Origin: Casuarius casuarius
Taxonomy: Eukaryota; Chordata; Aves; Casuariiformes; Casuariidae
Direction: 5' to 3'
Length of the DNA: 64,000 bases
Assembly (NCBI GenBank): GCA_003342895.1
Contig: PTFA01000339.1
Span: 135,933-199,932 of the forward strand
Shown here: positions 9,921 to 22,738 of the stretch, piece by piece
How positions within the stretch are numbered: position 1 is the stretch's first letter
Layout: every line of letters begins with the position of its first letter
Notes under the pieces: model-generated
What the model was told of the DNA's origin: nothing
The model's database searches: none
What the model saw: only the letters and a program-made list of their open reading frames with translations
Made by a program: the position numbers and the translations under genes

Positions 9921-12740
9921 AAGCTGGGGAGGAGAGAGAATAGCGAAATGGAAGCGACGCAGAAACAACGGGGATCTCGAGCCGGCATCAAAGGACGAAT
10001 TTCCGGACTCGAAGGTCGGAACAAGTCCCCTGGGGTGTTTTAATGCCGAGTTCAACATGGCATGAGTTAAACACGCTTCTCGCAGTACGGTTTCTTAAAA
10101 TTATCTGCAGCCAAGTGATGTTTAATACCACCTTTTTTTTTGGCTTTGCAAACCAGCAAAACTTTGTGCTTTATTTCCAGGCCAGTTCTGCACCCAAATG
10201 TATCTTCGGGCAAAACCCACCTGGAAGAAGCGGCTTTCCAAAAGTACTTTTGGAAAAGCAAACGACAAAGCTGCGATCCCATGCAAATGCACTAAAACCT
10301 CTCCCAGCACGCTTCAAGCCCCGGCTTTCACCCTCCTCCGGCTGCGACCCGCCTACGTGGCGTTGCTCTTTGCGGCTCACGCTGGCATCTGTTTACCGAC
10401 AGGAACCGCAAAGCCACGTGCCGTCGGTTTAGGGAACCGCGCGTTACGCCATCGCCCGCCCGGCTGCGTCAGTGCCTCTATTCTGACGCTTTTAATCCAA
10501 AACAAGGTGTGTTAATACCTATAGCGAGCTCGGAGTTATCCCAATAAAAGCGTTATATGTGGCCAATGCAAAAGCGACGCCGGCTGGCGATGCTCCGGGC
10601 TGCCGGCGTGCGAGCAACGCTCCGACTCTTCCCTTTTATCCACGTTGCCTTTCCTCCGCCCCGGCGGCACCTGTTCCCTACTCTGTATCACACAAAATGC
10701 AAGAAAGGGATCAAAAAGGGCCGCATCCGTGCACCTCCCGAAGCGGAGCCCCGAGGGGACCCGCTGCCCCTGACGTGACCGAGCGGCGCGGTCGGAGCGG
10801 GGCGATCTCCTTTCGGGAGCTAAGCTCGGCTGCGAAAGACGCCCTGAGCTCATTACGGCGCTTAGGCTATGATTAGAAAGTCTCCTGCATCAGCTAGAGC
10901 CGCAAACGCGACGCTGCGGGATCAACAAAGCAGGGCGCTAAATATTTTATTTTCTGAAGCAGCAAAATAAAGAGATTTAAAATCCCTGGCAGGGGGGGGA
11001 GCGGGGAGAAAATAAACGTTTTTGGTGTGAAATGGAAAAGGCAGCTCGCAGCACAGTCGCGATGCATTCGGCTTTTGCGGTAGGATGCAGCAAGGGAGCG
11101 GGGCTGCAGCAGCAAAGCTGCCCAGGGCCTTTTGATCTTTTGCAGTCAGTAGGTTCCAGCGGCAACGCAAGAGAAGTGTCGTTTTGGGCTGCCCGCGGAC
11201 GTGTCCATCTGTACGGGATGGAAAGCAGTTTTGGTGCACAATTATGAACCGAGTTAGGTAGGAAATCATTTCCAGGACGGCACAGTCTCCGGCCCAGCGC
11301 CCTCCCTGCCGGCACGCGGCGGACACGCCGCTCCACTACGCTCTGCAGCTTGGTTTAAATTCTACTTATTTTGCACATAAACAGAGGAATTTGTTTTCCG
11401 AAGCCGATGGTTACGCACGTTAGAGCCCGGCCACGCATGCCAACATCTTTTGCCCCTCGCCTTCATCTTCCGCTTAAACTGTTAATCCAGGTTTTGAAAG
11501 CGGCAGCTCTCCCCGGGTGCAGCAGCGCGGACGTCTGAACGGCAGCTTCTCCTCAATTCTCCAATTAGTCATGTTTTTTCCAGCTATTTTGAGTGCTGGC
11601 AAAGCTTTTGAGACACGGTGCTCGTCCGGCTTTCTGCTTTGGTGGACTCAGAGGCGGCCACGAGACACTTGAACATTACGTATTTTACCAAACCAGCACG
11701 CCAAAAATATCACCCGAATTCCCAGGCCGTAGCCAGAGCAAAAGCGGAGCATCGGCTCCTTCCTACGCTCACGCCATGGATCCCGTGTTAGAAATGTGCC
11801 GGCGCGTAAATAAGATAAGACTGCTTAGGAAGGCGAACGCGGGCTGGTTTCCCGATTTCAACACCCTGAACCCTGATTCCTGCGTGGGCTGAGGCAGCGC
11901 TATGGAAAAAATCTGAAAAAAAATACTTGCAAGGGCATCTGGCACGTTTTGGGCATCGAGGATACATTACTCAGCTGCAAAAATGTGAGATATAAGGGTG
12001 TGATGATGCAGCCAGTAAGTATAGCATTATGCAACTGTTAATCCCTTGAATTTACAGTGGGGCAACAATTTTCTAGCACCAAATAGCGGTCAGGACGGAG
12101 GATGAACGCTAGACACCTGCATTATTTTGGAAGATCACATCAGCTACGTTTTCCCCACCGGGATCTGCAGGGCTGTAACTGAAGCAGATATTTTTAAACC
12201 AGAGTCAGACGGAAGTCCAAAACCCAGAAACGGCAGAAGCAACCACGCAGATTTTGAGCTCGTATGCAATTATGATAAAAAATCAGAAGCAGATGTGCTT
12301 TTGAAGGCCTCTCCTTTGTTTTTGTTTTCTTTTTTTGCCCTCGCTCTTTGGGATCGAGCCGTCCGTGGGAAACCAGCAGCCAGACGTTAGAGATAGGCAG
12401 CAGGGCGCTTTGCCGAGGCCGCCTGCTCCGTTTCTGCTGGCACCGTCTCCTCGAGGAGCAAATCGCCGGCGGAAACCGCGGGAAACGAGCCCATCCGGGC
12501 TCTGCTCCCGACCTGGGGACGGTCCGAGCTGCTGCGTTACAGCTCGGCTCCATTAGATGCTGCACGGCCGAGCTGGAGCAGGGAGCATCGGGAAAGAAAC
12601 GGGGGGAAAGAAAGCGGGCGCAAACGTCCCGGGAAAATCTGCCACCAGGTTCCCGCATGTGGAGCGGGCGATGGAGGTCTCCACACTAGATACGTGCTTT
12701 GATTTGCCCCATGATGCTGCATTCGTTAAAATTTTGGGGG
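9921..12740. other. Intronic sequence with elevated CpG, no gene seen
   Basis: CpG remains moderately high, with local peaks near 10540-10860 and 12400-12700, alternating with AT-rich stretches. Open frames are short and unrelated to known proteins. No repeat element was recognised. Confidence 0.5.
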
Positions 12741-12742
12741 AA

Positions 12743-12779
12743 AAATAAATAAATAAATAAATAAATAATAATAAATAAA
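12743..12779 (+). repeat. (AAAT)n microsatellite
   Basis: A tandem AAAT array with one irregular unit near its end. A separate A19 run follows at about 12961-12979. Neither is attached to a recognisable retroposon. Confidence 0.85.
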
Positions 12780-12979
12780 GGGATCCAAGTGCCGCTGTCC
12801 GCTTCCTTCATTCGGCATTAGCCGCTGCTCTGGCCGCGGGTCCGTCAGCCTGCTCTGCTCCTCGCTTCCCGCGCCCTGCAGCAGCTGTGCTTAATCCTAT
12901 CTATTTCCAGAGCTGCTCTGAAAACCCAGATTTTTCTCCCTTGCTTCTCTCATTTAATAGAAAAAAAAAAAAAAAAAAA

Positions 12980-15900
12980 GAAATTAGCCGGAGCTTCAGG
13001 GCATAGGAAAATGCCACAAAAAAAAGGTGGAACCGTGCCGCATCTTACTGCGGCTTTTTTCCCCCCGGCGAGAAGCAACGTCCCCATTGACCGTCCCCAG
13101 GCGGAGCAAGATTTTTATCACCTACCATCCAATAAAAGGTTGCAGTTTCATGGGCAACACGTACCCGAACGCAAAAAAACCTGAAAAAAGTTGCCCTCTG
13201 CACGACCAAAATGAGAATGGCTCAGACGTGGCGATTTTTGCACGTTGATGCTGTTGCCCTTGGACGCCGAAGGACGTGGCAGCGGGGATGTGGCGGGGGG
13301 ACGGTGTTTTCTGAAACCAGAGCAGCTCAAAACAGCGTTAAAGCGAGGGTGATGGACAGATCAGGGCCAGGAGAGCAACAAGTCCACGTGACTCAGGGCA
13401 CAGAGGTCTCGATTGCTCCATCGCAAGGTTTGAGCTTTTTAAGCAATTGCTATTTCCCTCCTCACATCTCCTGGAGGCAACGGCCCAGCCAGGAGCTCTC
13501 AGAGGAGCCCGAAGGGACCAAGCAAGTTTCTATAGGCAGCGCTTCAAAAGGGGACCCAAACGCTAGGAAGGCTCAGAAGATGGGGGCAAAGCTAGGAGAA
13601 AAGAAAACGACCCATAAGAGCTTGGGGTCTTGGAAACGAGGAGAAGGCAGATCACAGAAGTGACCCTGGGACATGTATCTGCGTTGCCTTTTTGGCTGCC
13701 AGCGTCCCCACCTGCCATCAGCTGACTCCCAGAGGCTGCTGCTATCCAAAGGACGATGCTCAAGTGGGTTCACCACCGTTTGCAGCACGCCGGTGGCCGA
13801 CACACCTTGCCCGCACCAGCCTTCTCCAGAAACAATCATTTTTGAAGTCTTGAGAAACTTTGGCTTCTGTTTTTCAACACAGAACGGATAAAAGACAGGA
13901 ATGGCTGGTCGGTGACCCAGGAGACCACAAAAAAGAGAAGAAAAGAGCAGTAAAGCGCAGCAGGCAATCGTAAAGCGGACAAATACGAAGGAAGTGGGGG
14001 ATTTCAGAAATGTCAGGAAGGAGAGAGAAGACAACCTGGCCTAATTTGGATGGTGCGGTGTCGCAAACACCCTAGGTTGCATCTTTCATAACACGAGGCA
14101 AGTTGCTTCTGTTGACGTCTACTGCCTTGAAAAATCAGTTGCATAAAGTTGTCCATGTGTGAAAGCCCAGCTGGAACCGGTACCTAGATCACCTAGGTCA
14201 TGTTGCGGCATCCCAATGAACCATTTTGTTGTCTAACCAAATTTCAGGCATGATAAAAGCCACTACTGCTAGAGTAGAAAGCATTGGTGTGGATCAGATT
14301 TTAAGTAGCGAAGTTTGGGGAGACCCAACAACAAGGTGGATTTTGCAAGAAAGCTTTTTCCCTCTATCGTGAAACTTAAGAGTCATGAAACAAAGTCCTT
14401 CCAGTGTTGTACAGCACCAAGGAGGTATTTAAAAAGAGGGGTATGATTTTGGACTCCTAACGTCCTCTCCAAGGACCAACCACCGTCAGATCTGCCCAAA
14501 GTGACGTGACCAGCTCAACCTGCCAGGAGTTCGGTATCAGCCACCAGCTCCACGGAAAGAAGACCAAGCCAAAAAATACAACCCCATGCCTAAATGATTA
14601 AAGGCAGCCAACTTTTCTACCTTTCAAGCCAAATGATTCCTGAGACTACCATGTTTTTCCGCGTTTTCCTTAATATTAGGGACTCCTGATGCCCTACGAG
14701 ATGCTGAGAAGGCTTCTAAGAACCAGAACTTAGGGATAACAGGAAAATGATCTGCATATGATGGCAAAGCGATGGGAAGGATTTTGAACGGACCTTGTGC
14801 ATGGAGGGAGGTGGGCAACCGATTCAGCGTTATTTCAGCAGTGTTTGCTGAGACGTTCCAAAGCGATCCCAATATTTCTGCAAAGTAGAGGGATTTGAAG
14901 CGCCAGTCCCAGATGAAAAACGCTGGCACTTCTGCTCCGCTTTGTTCTCTCCTCTTTATTCACTGGTACGTTAGCACAATTCGCACAGACAGAAGGAAAA
15001 AAAAGGAACCGGCTGGGAAGAGAGACAACTACGTCTCATTTAAATAACTGACCTATTTCTGCTTTTGCTTTGCTGAACTTACTCAACAAGAAGTTTGGAT
15101 TTACAGAAATAGCTGAAATAACTGTGTTGAAGCGCGTGCAAACCTTCTTCCCGTGGCCGAGCCAGCACGAAAAACAGGTGCATCAACAAAAAGATTTTTT
15201 CGCTTACAGAAATGAAAACTTTTGGAGAGGAAACGCATGGTGATCGAATGTCTCCGAAACGGCCGATTCCCACTCGACTGAACATTTACACTTTCATCAC
15301 AACACGTTTCAGGGTATTTATGTGATGCTAGTGAAAGGCAACACATACGTATGCATGTATGCATGCATGTAAGCATTTATCATCCGCCACCCGACCCGGA
15401 AACATTGCAAAATCCCATTGCAACATTGCAAATCCGCTCAAATAAAAGCGGGTCTGTTCCAGCCCGGGCTTCGGATGCAAGCTTTGGAGCCTGGACACGT
15501 TACTAGGCACAGCAAACCGCTTTTAATTACCGTCTGGCACGGTTTGCCTTCTCAGCTGCAGAAGAATTGCTCCTTCTTCCTATCTCCCCTCGCAGCGCAG
15601 GGTACAGTTTGGAGTTAAATGCTATTTTCTGTTGATGAGCCTCTTTCCTTCCCACCCCCGACCTGCTGCTTCATGTAGATGGCAACTAATGCCAAAAAGC
15701 TGTCATTACCGGCACTCGCAGACAGCACCACTGCAGCAAGTCCAACAACGCTGCCGTTATCCCTGCCTCCGAGCTCCTTCGGGGCCCTCCATGCCTTTGG
15801 ATTCACCCTCTTCCTCCAGTCCTTCATAGAAATCCCGCAAGGCTGCAGAAGACCGGACCTGCTGCCATATGGGTCTCCCCACTCTCGTGCTCCTATAGAA

Positions 15901-18900
15901 ATCTCTCCAAATACAGGCAAATTTGGCAAAACTGAGTTGTTCTAAGAATAAGACGTGTCATCGCGTGGCCTTAGGCTTCCTGTCTAACGGGGATGCTAAT
16001 CACTTCATGGGGCTGTGCCGAGGATGGATGGATAACTAAAAATCTCAAGCTATTTGGAGGTGCCAAACAGCGGCAGTTACCACTACCATATCCATCACTT
16101 TGCAGGCAGAACTATGAATATTTTATGCTTCCGTATTTCAGAGTCCAGACCAGGAGAAATCAGCAGATTTATACGTGGCCCTGACAAATCTGCTACATCA
16201 ACCAAATGCCTGCAAAGCTAAAACCATTAACAAATCAAATATCTACGGATCAGGCATTCAGCATTAATTTATTTTGCTGCAGTCATTCCAGCTGAGCAAA
16301 ATATCTTCCCCCACCCCAGTTCCTAATCAGCTTCCATCCTCCTCTGGGCTTACCGGAGTTAAATCTTTCGCACTGCTCTCTGTGATAAATGGAAAAATTG
16401 AGCTGCAAACGGGGAAAAATGAATTGCAAAGCAAATGCTTCCACCAGTGACAGATTAACTCTTTGTTCCAAGGCTATCGCATCATTTCAAGAGGCTTCCT
16501 ATGTGATCGCTAAAGAGCCGTTGCAGTGGCAAGATAAGATGCCACCACTGCGAAATTATCTCTGGGGAAAGACTCATTCCCCCGCAGTTTTGAAGGCATG
16601 CCTGCACGGGAACGAGCTCAGGAGCTCAATTGTAGAGGTACCAAAACGGCAAATGAATCTCTCTTCTCAATATCTAACTTGCAAGAGGGCTATCTTACAC
16701 TCACCTGAACCCTTTCAAATATTTATTGGCGTAACAAGCATGGAATATTTGTCACTCTAATTTAAAAGCTGCATGCGAGGATCTTGCTTTTTGCAGTGCA
16801 AATTTTTTTTTGGCATGCTATAGAAGTAGCTGGCGAGGGTTTTCAATAAACAAGACAAAAGCAACCTTTTTGCGAAAGAGATCTGCTCTGAATCTCGTGA
16901 TTCCTCCTTCCGGCACGCAATCGAGTGAACTGGTCTCCTTCCCCTTTGCAGCCGTAGAGCTTCTCTTTTCCAGCTCCAGCAGCTCTCTACAGAGAAAGTG
17001 CTAATAAAATAGCCGACTACCTCCAGGGCACTCCTTAACACAACTTAGCACCTACAAATAAGGAGACCGTGGCTGGATCATAGGGAAAACCAGGTCTGTT
17101 GCAACACTAGCACGTGGCCGCTGGACCACGGAGCTTGGACACCTCTGTTTGAGACAAAACTCAGATCCCAACGTGAAAAGCCAAAGGATCAAAAGGACTG
17201 ATGGGGTAGGTGCGACCTCCGAGGAGAAAAGCGTTAATGCTCCTTCCCGATCTCCTCTATCTCGGCCCAGATAGCGCTCTTATCAAGGCAAGGCTCTCGA
17301 TGACATCCCTATCAAGCCGAGAGCTCTGTATTAAACAATATTCTGCATTATCAGGTGAACTTCTACAGCTCAGCAATTAGGTTAGATCACTCGAAAAGTC
17401 GGCCCAAGCTTGAGATCAATGAAAGTCCTCCTTAAGTCATCTCCGTTTCTCCTAAAATCCCGCGCCGTGGACGTCGACAGCCGACAGGCTTATCCAGACC
17501 GCTGAGAAACGGGTCACGGCACACCTACCAGCACGTTGGTCCACAAACGAATGTGAAAACGAGCTTTTAAATCCACCCCATGCTTTTGCATTGCCTCGAG
17601 AGCTTAGCTGATACGCCGCGAGCTCAACTGCCCGTGCGTCACGCTGGCAGTGTGTCCCGGCGCTGGCAGGGGCTGCAGACTCCCTTCGGACCAGCTCCTG
17701 TCCCTCCCACGAGGAACTGAGCTGCTGCCAGCAAAAAGTCAGCGTGAAGAAGGTTTATTATTTTGGGATTCCAGGTTTTAAAAGAAAACCTTTGCGATGA
17801 TCTTTCCAAGCGCGCCACCAGCTCCTTGGAGCATCTCAACCTGCGCGTCGCGACGTGCTGCTGCCGGGATGAGAGGTCCGGTCCTTGGGGAACACGCGGC
17901 GGATAAAGGAGCAGGACCAAGGTCTCGGGAGCCCAAATGGCCGTTAGCTGGGAACGGTTTGGTTCCATGCAAAAGCTGCCCAGACTAAGTACTTCTCCAA
18001 ATATGATACAAGCCAAGGACCAGGATCATAGCTGGATGGTAGGGAGGATCCACGGACCTCAGCTGGCTTTGACCTGCTGTCCAAACATCAATCCAACAGC
18101 AACAAGTGCTTCAATATTCTCACGCTATGTTATGGAGTCATGTATCCAACCCCTTGGCGTTATTACGGTTGAGAATTGGAGAGCGGAGGTGGGAAGGGAG
18201 CAGAGGACGAGGCTTACCCGGCCGAGTCCGCTCCCTTCCGTGGGAAATCGTACCGTGCCCTTATCTCAGCCTCGCATTTTCCCTTGCACAGACGGTACAT
18301 CTGAACCCTGAACGCTCTAGATCTGCTCCAGAGATAACTTCCATCTGAGCAAGCGGTAACAGAAGAAGATTAAAGGCCTAACGAGGAACGTGAACCGGCA
18401 ACACCGCGGCCGGGGACTTGCAGAGCGGGCTCCAGAGAAGACCGTAGTAGGGGCCCTGAAGTCCAATGCTAGCCAGGACAGCTGCTACTGTTATTAATAT
18501 ATTCGAGGCTGGTTAACTCACATACTTTATAGCCCCCAAATAAAAGTTTGACAGGCAACACAGCTTCCTCCCGGCTCTCTGTAAAAACATACGCAACCAC
18601 CAGGCAGGGTTAGAAAACGTAATTTGTTCAAAGCAACAAAACCGAAACCCCATTTATGCACAGCGGAAGAGAAGTTGGTTGCTTTTTAGCATTGACTGAA
18701 AAAAAATCCCGAAGCTGATTGGGAATTAGTGTGGAACAGCTCCAGCTGCTGCATCCGATTTGCAGCAGGAGATGAGGGAGCAGCGGGAGTTGTCCCGCGG
18801 TGCTCCATCACACGGACCACAAGCTTCACTTTAGTTCTCGCCGCTGTTTAACACAACCTCCAAAGTGTGGTAAGGATGCAATTAGTTTGTGTTGGCTTAC

Positions 18901-19860
18901 TAGGCATCACCTGCACTGCTGAAAGCATCCGTGCACTCTTCTCCGTTGCAAAATTCCCAGTCTTCCCTATTGATTAGAGCTTCCCGGGTGGAGTTTGACA
19001 GCACAACTTGAGTCTCCCTTCCTGCAGATGCTTACTGGCAGGGGGAAAACGGGTCGAGCTGCAAAGCAGCCAGCACTTTCCCCCCCCAGCTGCACGCGGA
19101 CGCTCTGCATCCTCTTTCGCAGAGGAAACCGCAGCCCAAACCGAGCCTCGCTATAGACTAGCGTGGCCACGAGCTCCCAAGTCAGCGCTCCCCCCCCTGC
19201 AAATAACCGCGCTATTTATGTGTTTCTCTTAAGCGGGGAGCGTCCTGGATGCTAGACACTAATACTTGCTATTATTAGCTCTGCTGACCGTATTAAAAAC
19301 AAGCCACTTTTTTTTTTCTGTCTGTGTTTTCAGATGGAAAAGCCAAAGGGCAAGCGATGGGCTGCAGCTTGACCGTAACGACGGCTTCAAAAGGGTTTCT
19401 CCACAACTTCCACCTCATCTTCTCCATGCAAAGGCCAGAGCAGGAAGGAAAAACCCTACAGTGATTGCAGACTTGCCTTGCGACCCCTCTCAAGCCGCCA
19501 ACAGTGCAGTTGGGCTGGCGTTTGTCCGCGCTCCCCTGATCTCTCGGGGCAGCATGAAAAGCTAGCGATGCCCCTCCAGCCCCTTTGATGCTCTTTTTCT
19601 TCGCTGGCTGCAGGTTATTTTTGCAGCTCTGGAGGACTGAGCGGTTCCTGCAGCCCATCGATCCCGTTCGGCCACGCAGCAGGCCGGTATCGACGGGATG
19701 GCACCAGCCACCGGAGGTTGACCATGCCCATGGCTCCCGTCACCCTCCCATCTGACCTAGAAAGCGAGAGGCTCCGCAGCCGGGTCTGGTCCGAACGGAC
19801 CTGCGCTCTCAGGCAGCCGCTGCCTGTTTCTCCAACGTTGGTCCCCAGATACAGACACTT
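12980..19860. other. Intronic sequence without recognised features
   Basis: Nothing beyond short homopolymers is recognisable in this stretch. Open frames are under about 155 codons, lack domain-like patterns and are not framed by convincing splice signals. Confidence 0.55.
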
Positions 19861-19864
19861 GAAG

Positions 19865-20025
19865 AGGAATTTTTAGGTTGGAAGGGACCTCTGAAGGTTG
19901 GTGGGTCCAACCCCCCCCGGTTGAAGCAGGGCCAACTTTCACGTGGGGACTTCAGGACGAGGCAGCAAGGGCGTCCTAGCAGATGGGGTGGTTTGGGGAG
20001 GTCGCTCAGGGCCCAGCGCCCCATA
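19865..20025 (-). mobile_element. CR1 LINE 3'-end fragment
   Basis: The plus strand reads GGTTGGAAGGGACCTCTGAA, then GGGTCCAACCCCCC, GAAGCAGGGCCAACTTT and later GTCGCTCAGGGCCC. This is the well-known antisense view of the chicken repeat 1 (CR1) 3' region, so the element lies on the minus strand, the same sense as MYO1D. It is truncated, about 160 bp, with an internal diverged part around 19940-19990. CR1 is the dominant LINE in birds and is also common in turtles and crocodilians, which is the best sequence clue to the host group. Confidence 0.85.
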
Positions 20026-22626
20026 ATCAGCACTGGTTAAAGGCATCGAGGCCTCAGAAAAGAGCAACTCGTGACAAGCAGAAGTTGCTCTCCACGAGCT
20101 GCCCCTCCGCAGCCTTCGGGGACAAGGGGACACTCATCCTCGCACAGACACAGCCAAGGGTTTCCGAGGGGCTTCCAGGTGCAGGACCACGGCTACGCGC
20201 AGCCTCCAAGCTCCGCGAACGAGCAAGCGCCGGAAAACCTCCCAGCACGCGGGCTAGAGCCACGGGAATAGAAAGCAGCAGCCTGGGAAAAGCAGCGAGT
20301 CGCTGGATTTACCGCTGCGGCGAGGCAGCTGCTGCAGCACTTGCAGCTCCTGGACCGCGACGGAGGCTCCTTCCATCTCTCCTCCTCCTCCTCACCTGCC
20401 TGATCCTGAGGAGATGGAAAAAGCAAGCCGAGGAGGAGCCGGCTGCTGCCTGGCGGCACAAGGACGGGGACAAAAGGAGAGGAGGCTGCTGGGCTATTTT
20501 GGGCTGCCTCCTCCTCCACCGTTCCCGGGAGGGGGAAGGATTCTACCTCTCCGGGGTTGATAGCTCCGTAGGAGGGCTTTCAAGGCGACTCGCACAAAAA
20601 GGAGCATTAAGAGCCAAACGAGACCTAGTCACCGCTCGCCGTTCCGACTGTTCTCCAAAATCCAGAACGGCGCAGCCGATTTGCCACTGAGCTTTATTGC
20701 TCTCCTAAAGCAAAATAAAAATGCTAGTTTTCTTTTAATTACATAGGTATGCAAAAAAGCTCCTTTGACAATACGCTTACGCCACGATCCCTTAACCACG
20801 CAGCGTCTGAAATGGCTTCAAATTAAAAGAATTTTGCAGCGCTGCGATTCGGTTCCTGCATAAACAATTTGGTTTCGGAAAATCACTGGCAGCTCACAAG
20901 GCATTAACGAGAATAATTAAGAAGCGTTGGCGCTCTGCGAGTTGTATTTACCCACCGAATTCAGACAAAACACATCGAGCTGAAACTCTACCTTCTCCAG
21001 CTCTTTCAGTCTATTTTTAATTTTGGGGGGAAGGGGAGAAATGCTCAAAATAACCAGCATATGCTTTCAAGGATAATTCTAATCACCTCGGCCAAAACGC
21101 AGGATGCATCGACTAGGGACGAAAAAGGAATCACGAGCTTAGAAATACCGGGAGACAGAAGCCAGGTTGCGTGCGGGTCCCCAGAGGAAAGCTGCCTTCG
21201 TTGAAGTCACTGCTTTGGTAACTCAAGTGAGACAATCCAAAAAAAAAACCATCTTCCAACCAATTTTGACTTTTTTTGGTCAAAGATGGCTTTTAAAACC
21301 CCCCAAAATAGTTGATGCAAGCCCATCCCCTTGTGCCATTGGACATGAGGAGTTAACGCTCGGATACCCCGACTCGACAGCCCAAGCTGCAGAAGGGAAA
21401 GAGTAGCAGAAATCAAGACGGCTTTGGCGAAACACGTGCCAGCTCCGCACGTGCTCTGCTAATGCTTACGGAGTCCCGGGGTTCGGATAGCACGAAGGCA
21501 ACGCAGCCTGCTCCTCCGTGTATAACCTTCGACGCAAGCAGATTTTGCAAAGAAGCACTTTTGGGTTAGAAACAGCTCTCTTTAATAAAATACTAAGTAA
21601 TATGTCACTGCAGCAATAGCGATTGATGGCTGATTCCTCCTCCGGCTGCAGGGGGGATGCAGTATTTGCTCCGCGTTGGCCTTTCTTTGCAGAATTCCCA
21701 CCCATCCACTCGGTGGCTGGATATGTGTTTTTACCACACAATTAACACGGATGCATTAACGACAGCATCGCCCATTTGCAGGATGCACCCCGCAAACCCG
21801 CACTGGAGCTCCCAGGAGGGATCCCAGTGAGCTCTCCAGCGCACGCATCCCGCGGCTCGCCGGCAAACTGAGCGGCTCCGGCTCTTCCCTCCTCGATCGC
21901 CGGAAAACCGCTCCGTGCTTCCTGGCACACAGGGCAGAGGCGCGAGGTCCACTGGCCGTTTCGCTTTGCAGGCTGAGGCTCGACTCAGCTCAGCGCGCCT
22001 GCACGAGCCTGAGCCCAAACCCACAGGCGTAACCCAAAGTCTATTTAAAAAAGTGATGAAAAGGTTTAACAGCGGTGTGCTTTAGCGCCCGGGGATCTTT
22101 ATCAAGTTAAAACGAAAGGAGCCACAAACCCAAACAAGGCGCTGCCTCTGTTGCAGTAAAGTGCTTTTCAAGCCCATCCAAGTTAAGTCCAGCTCTGTTT
22201 TCGTGTAAAGAGCGTTTTTTAAAAGACTGAGAAACATCGGCTGCTGGAAAGCATGAAAAAGGAGCAAAAAGGACAGAGAAAAGCAGCGATAGCTTGGAAA
22301 CAAGTGTGAGGCCATGGGCAACAGATGCCGGCGAGGTGCAGGAAAAGCCGGGATGAGCGACGGAGCAGGGGACGGCGCGGGCGACCCACAGCGGGGGGGT
22401 AACTCAGCCCAACTGGGTTTTATGCCAGGTAGACATTGCATTTTTCTTTTTTTGCAGGCCAAAGCTGCCTTCACGAGCCCAGCTTCCCCTGCCAAGAGCA
22501 CGGACCCGCGCTCGGCTCATCGCCGGCTTTGCACGCTGCTTATGCACCGGGTTTCTCCCCGACGAACAGCCTGCAAGGCACGAAGATTGCCAACACTATG
22601 TAAACCCTCCAAAAGTGATTAACCTA
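20026..22626. other. Intronic sequence without recognised genes
   Basis: The first part (20190-20690) is GC-rich and has a 235-codon open frame on the plus strand without recognisable domains. From about 20700 to 21080 the sequence becomes AT-rich, non-repetitive and contains TAATTA-type motifs. Functional meaning cannot be judged without cross-species alignment. Confidence 0.5.
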
Positions 22627-22738
22627 TAACAATAATATAATAACAACAATATATAATATAATAATAATGTAATATATACATAATATATACATAATATATA
22701 TAATAATATACATAAAATATATAATAATAACAATAATG
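22627..22738. repeat. AT-rich (ATA/ATAT)n low-complexity tract
   Basis: About 110 bp consist almost entirely of A and T with degenerate AATAAT and TATATA units and occasional single C or G. It resembles a decayed microsatellite. Confidence 0.85.

Noticed and set aside
12194..12658. 154-codon open frame on the minus strand
   Set aside because: Lies in GC/CpG-rich intronic DNA, contains low-complexity Lys/Arg parts, and has no recognised domain.
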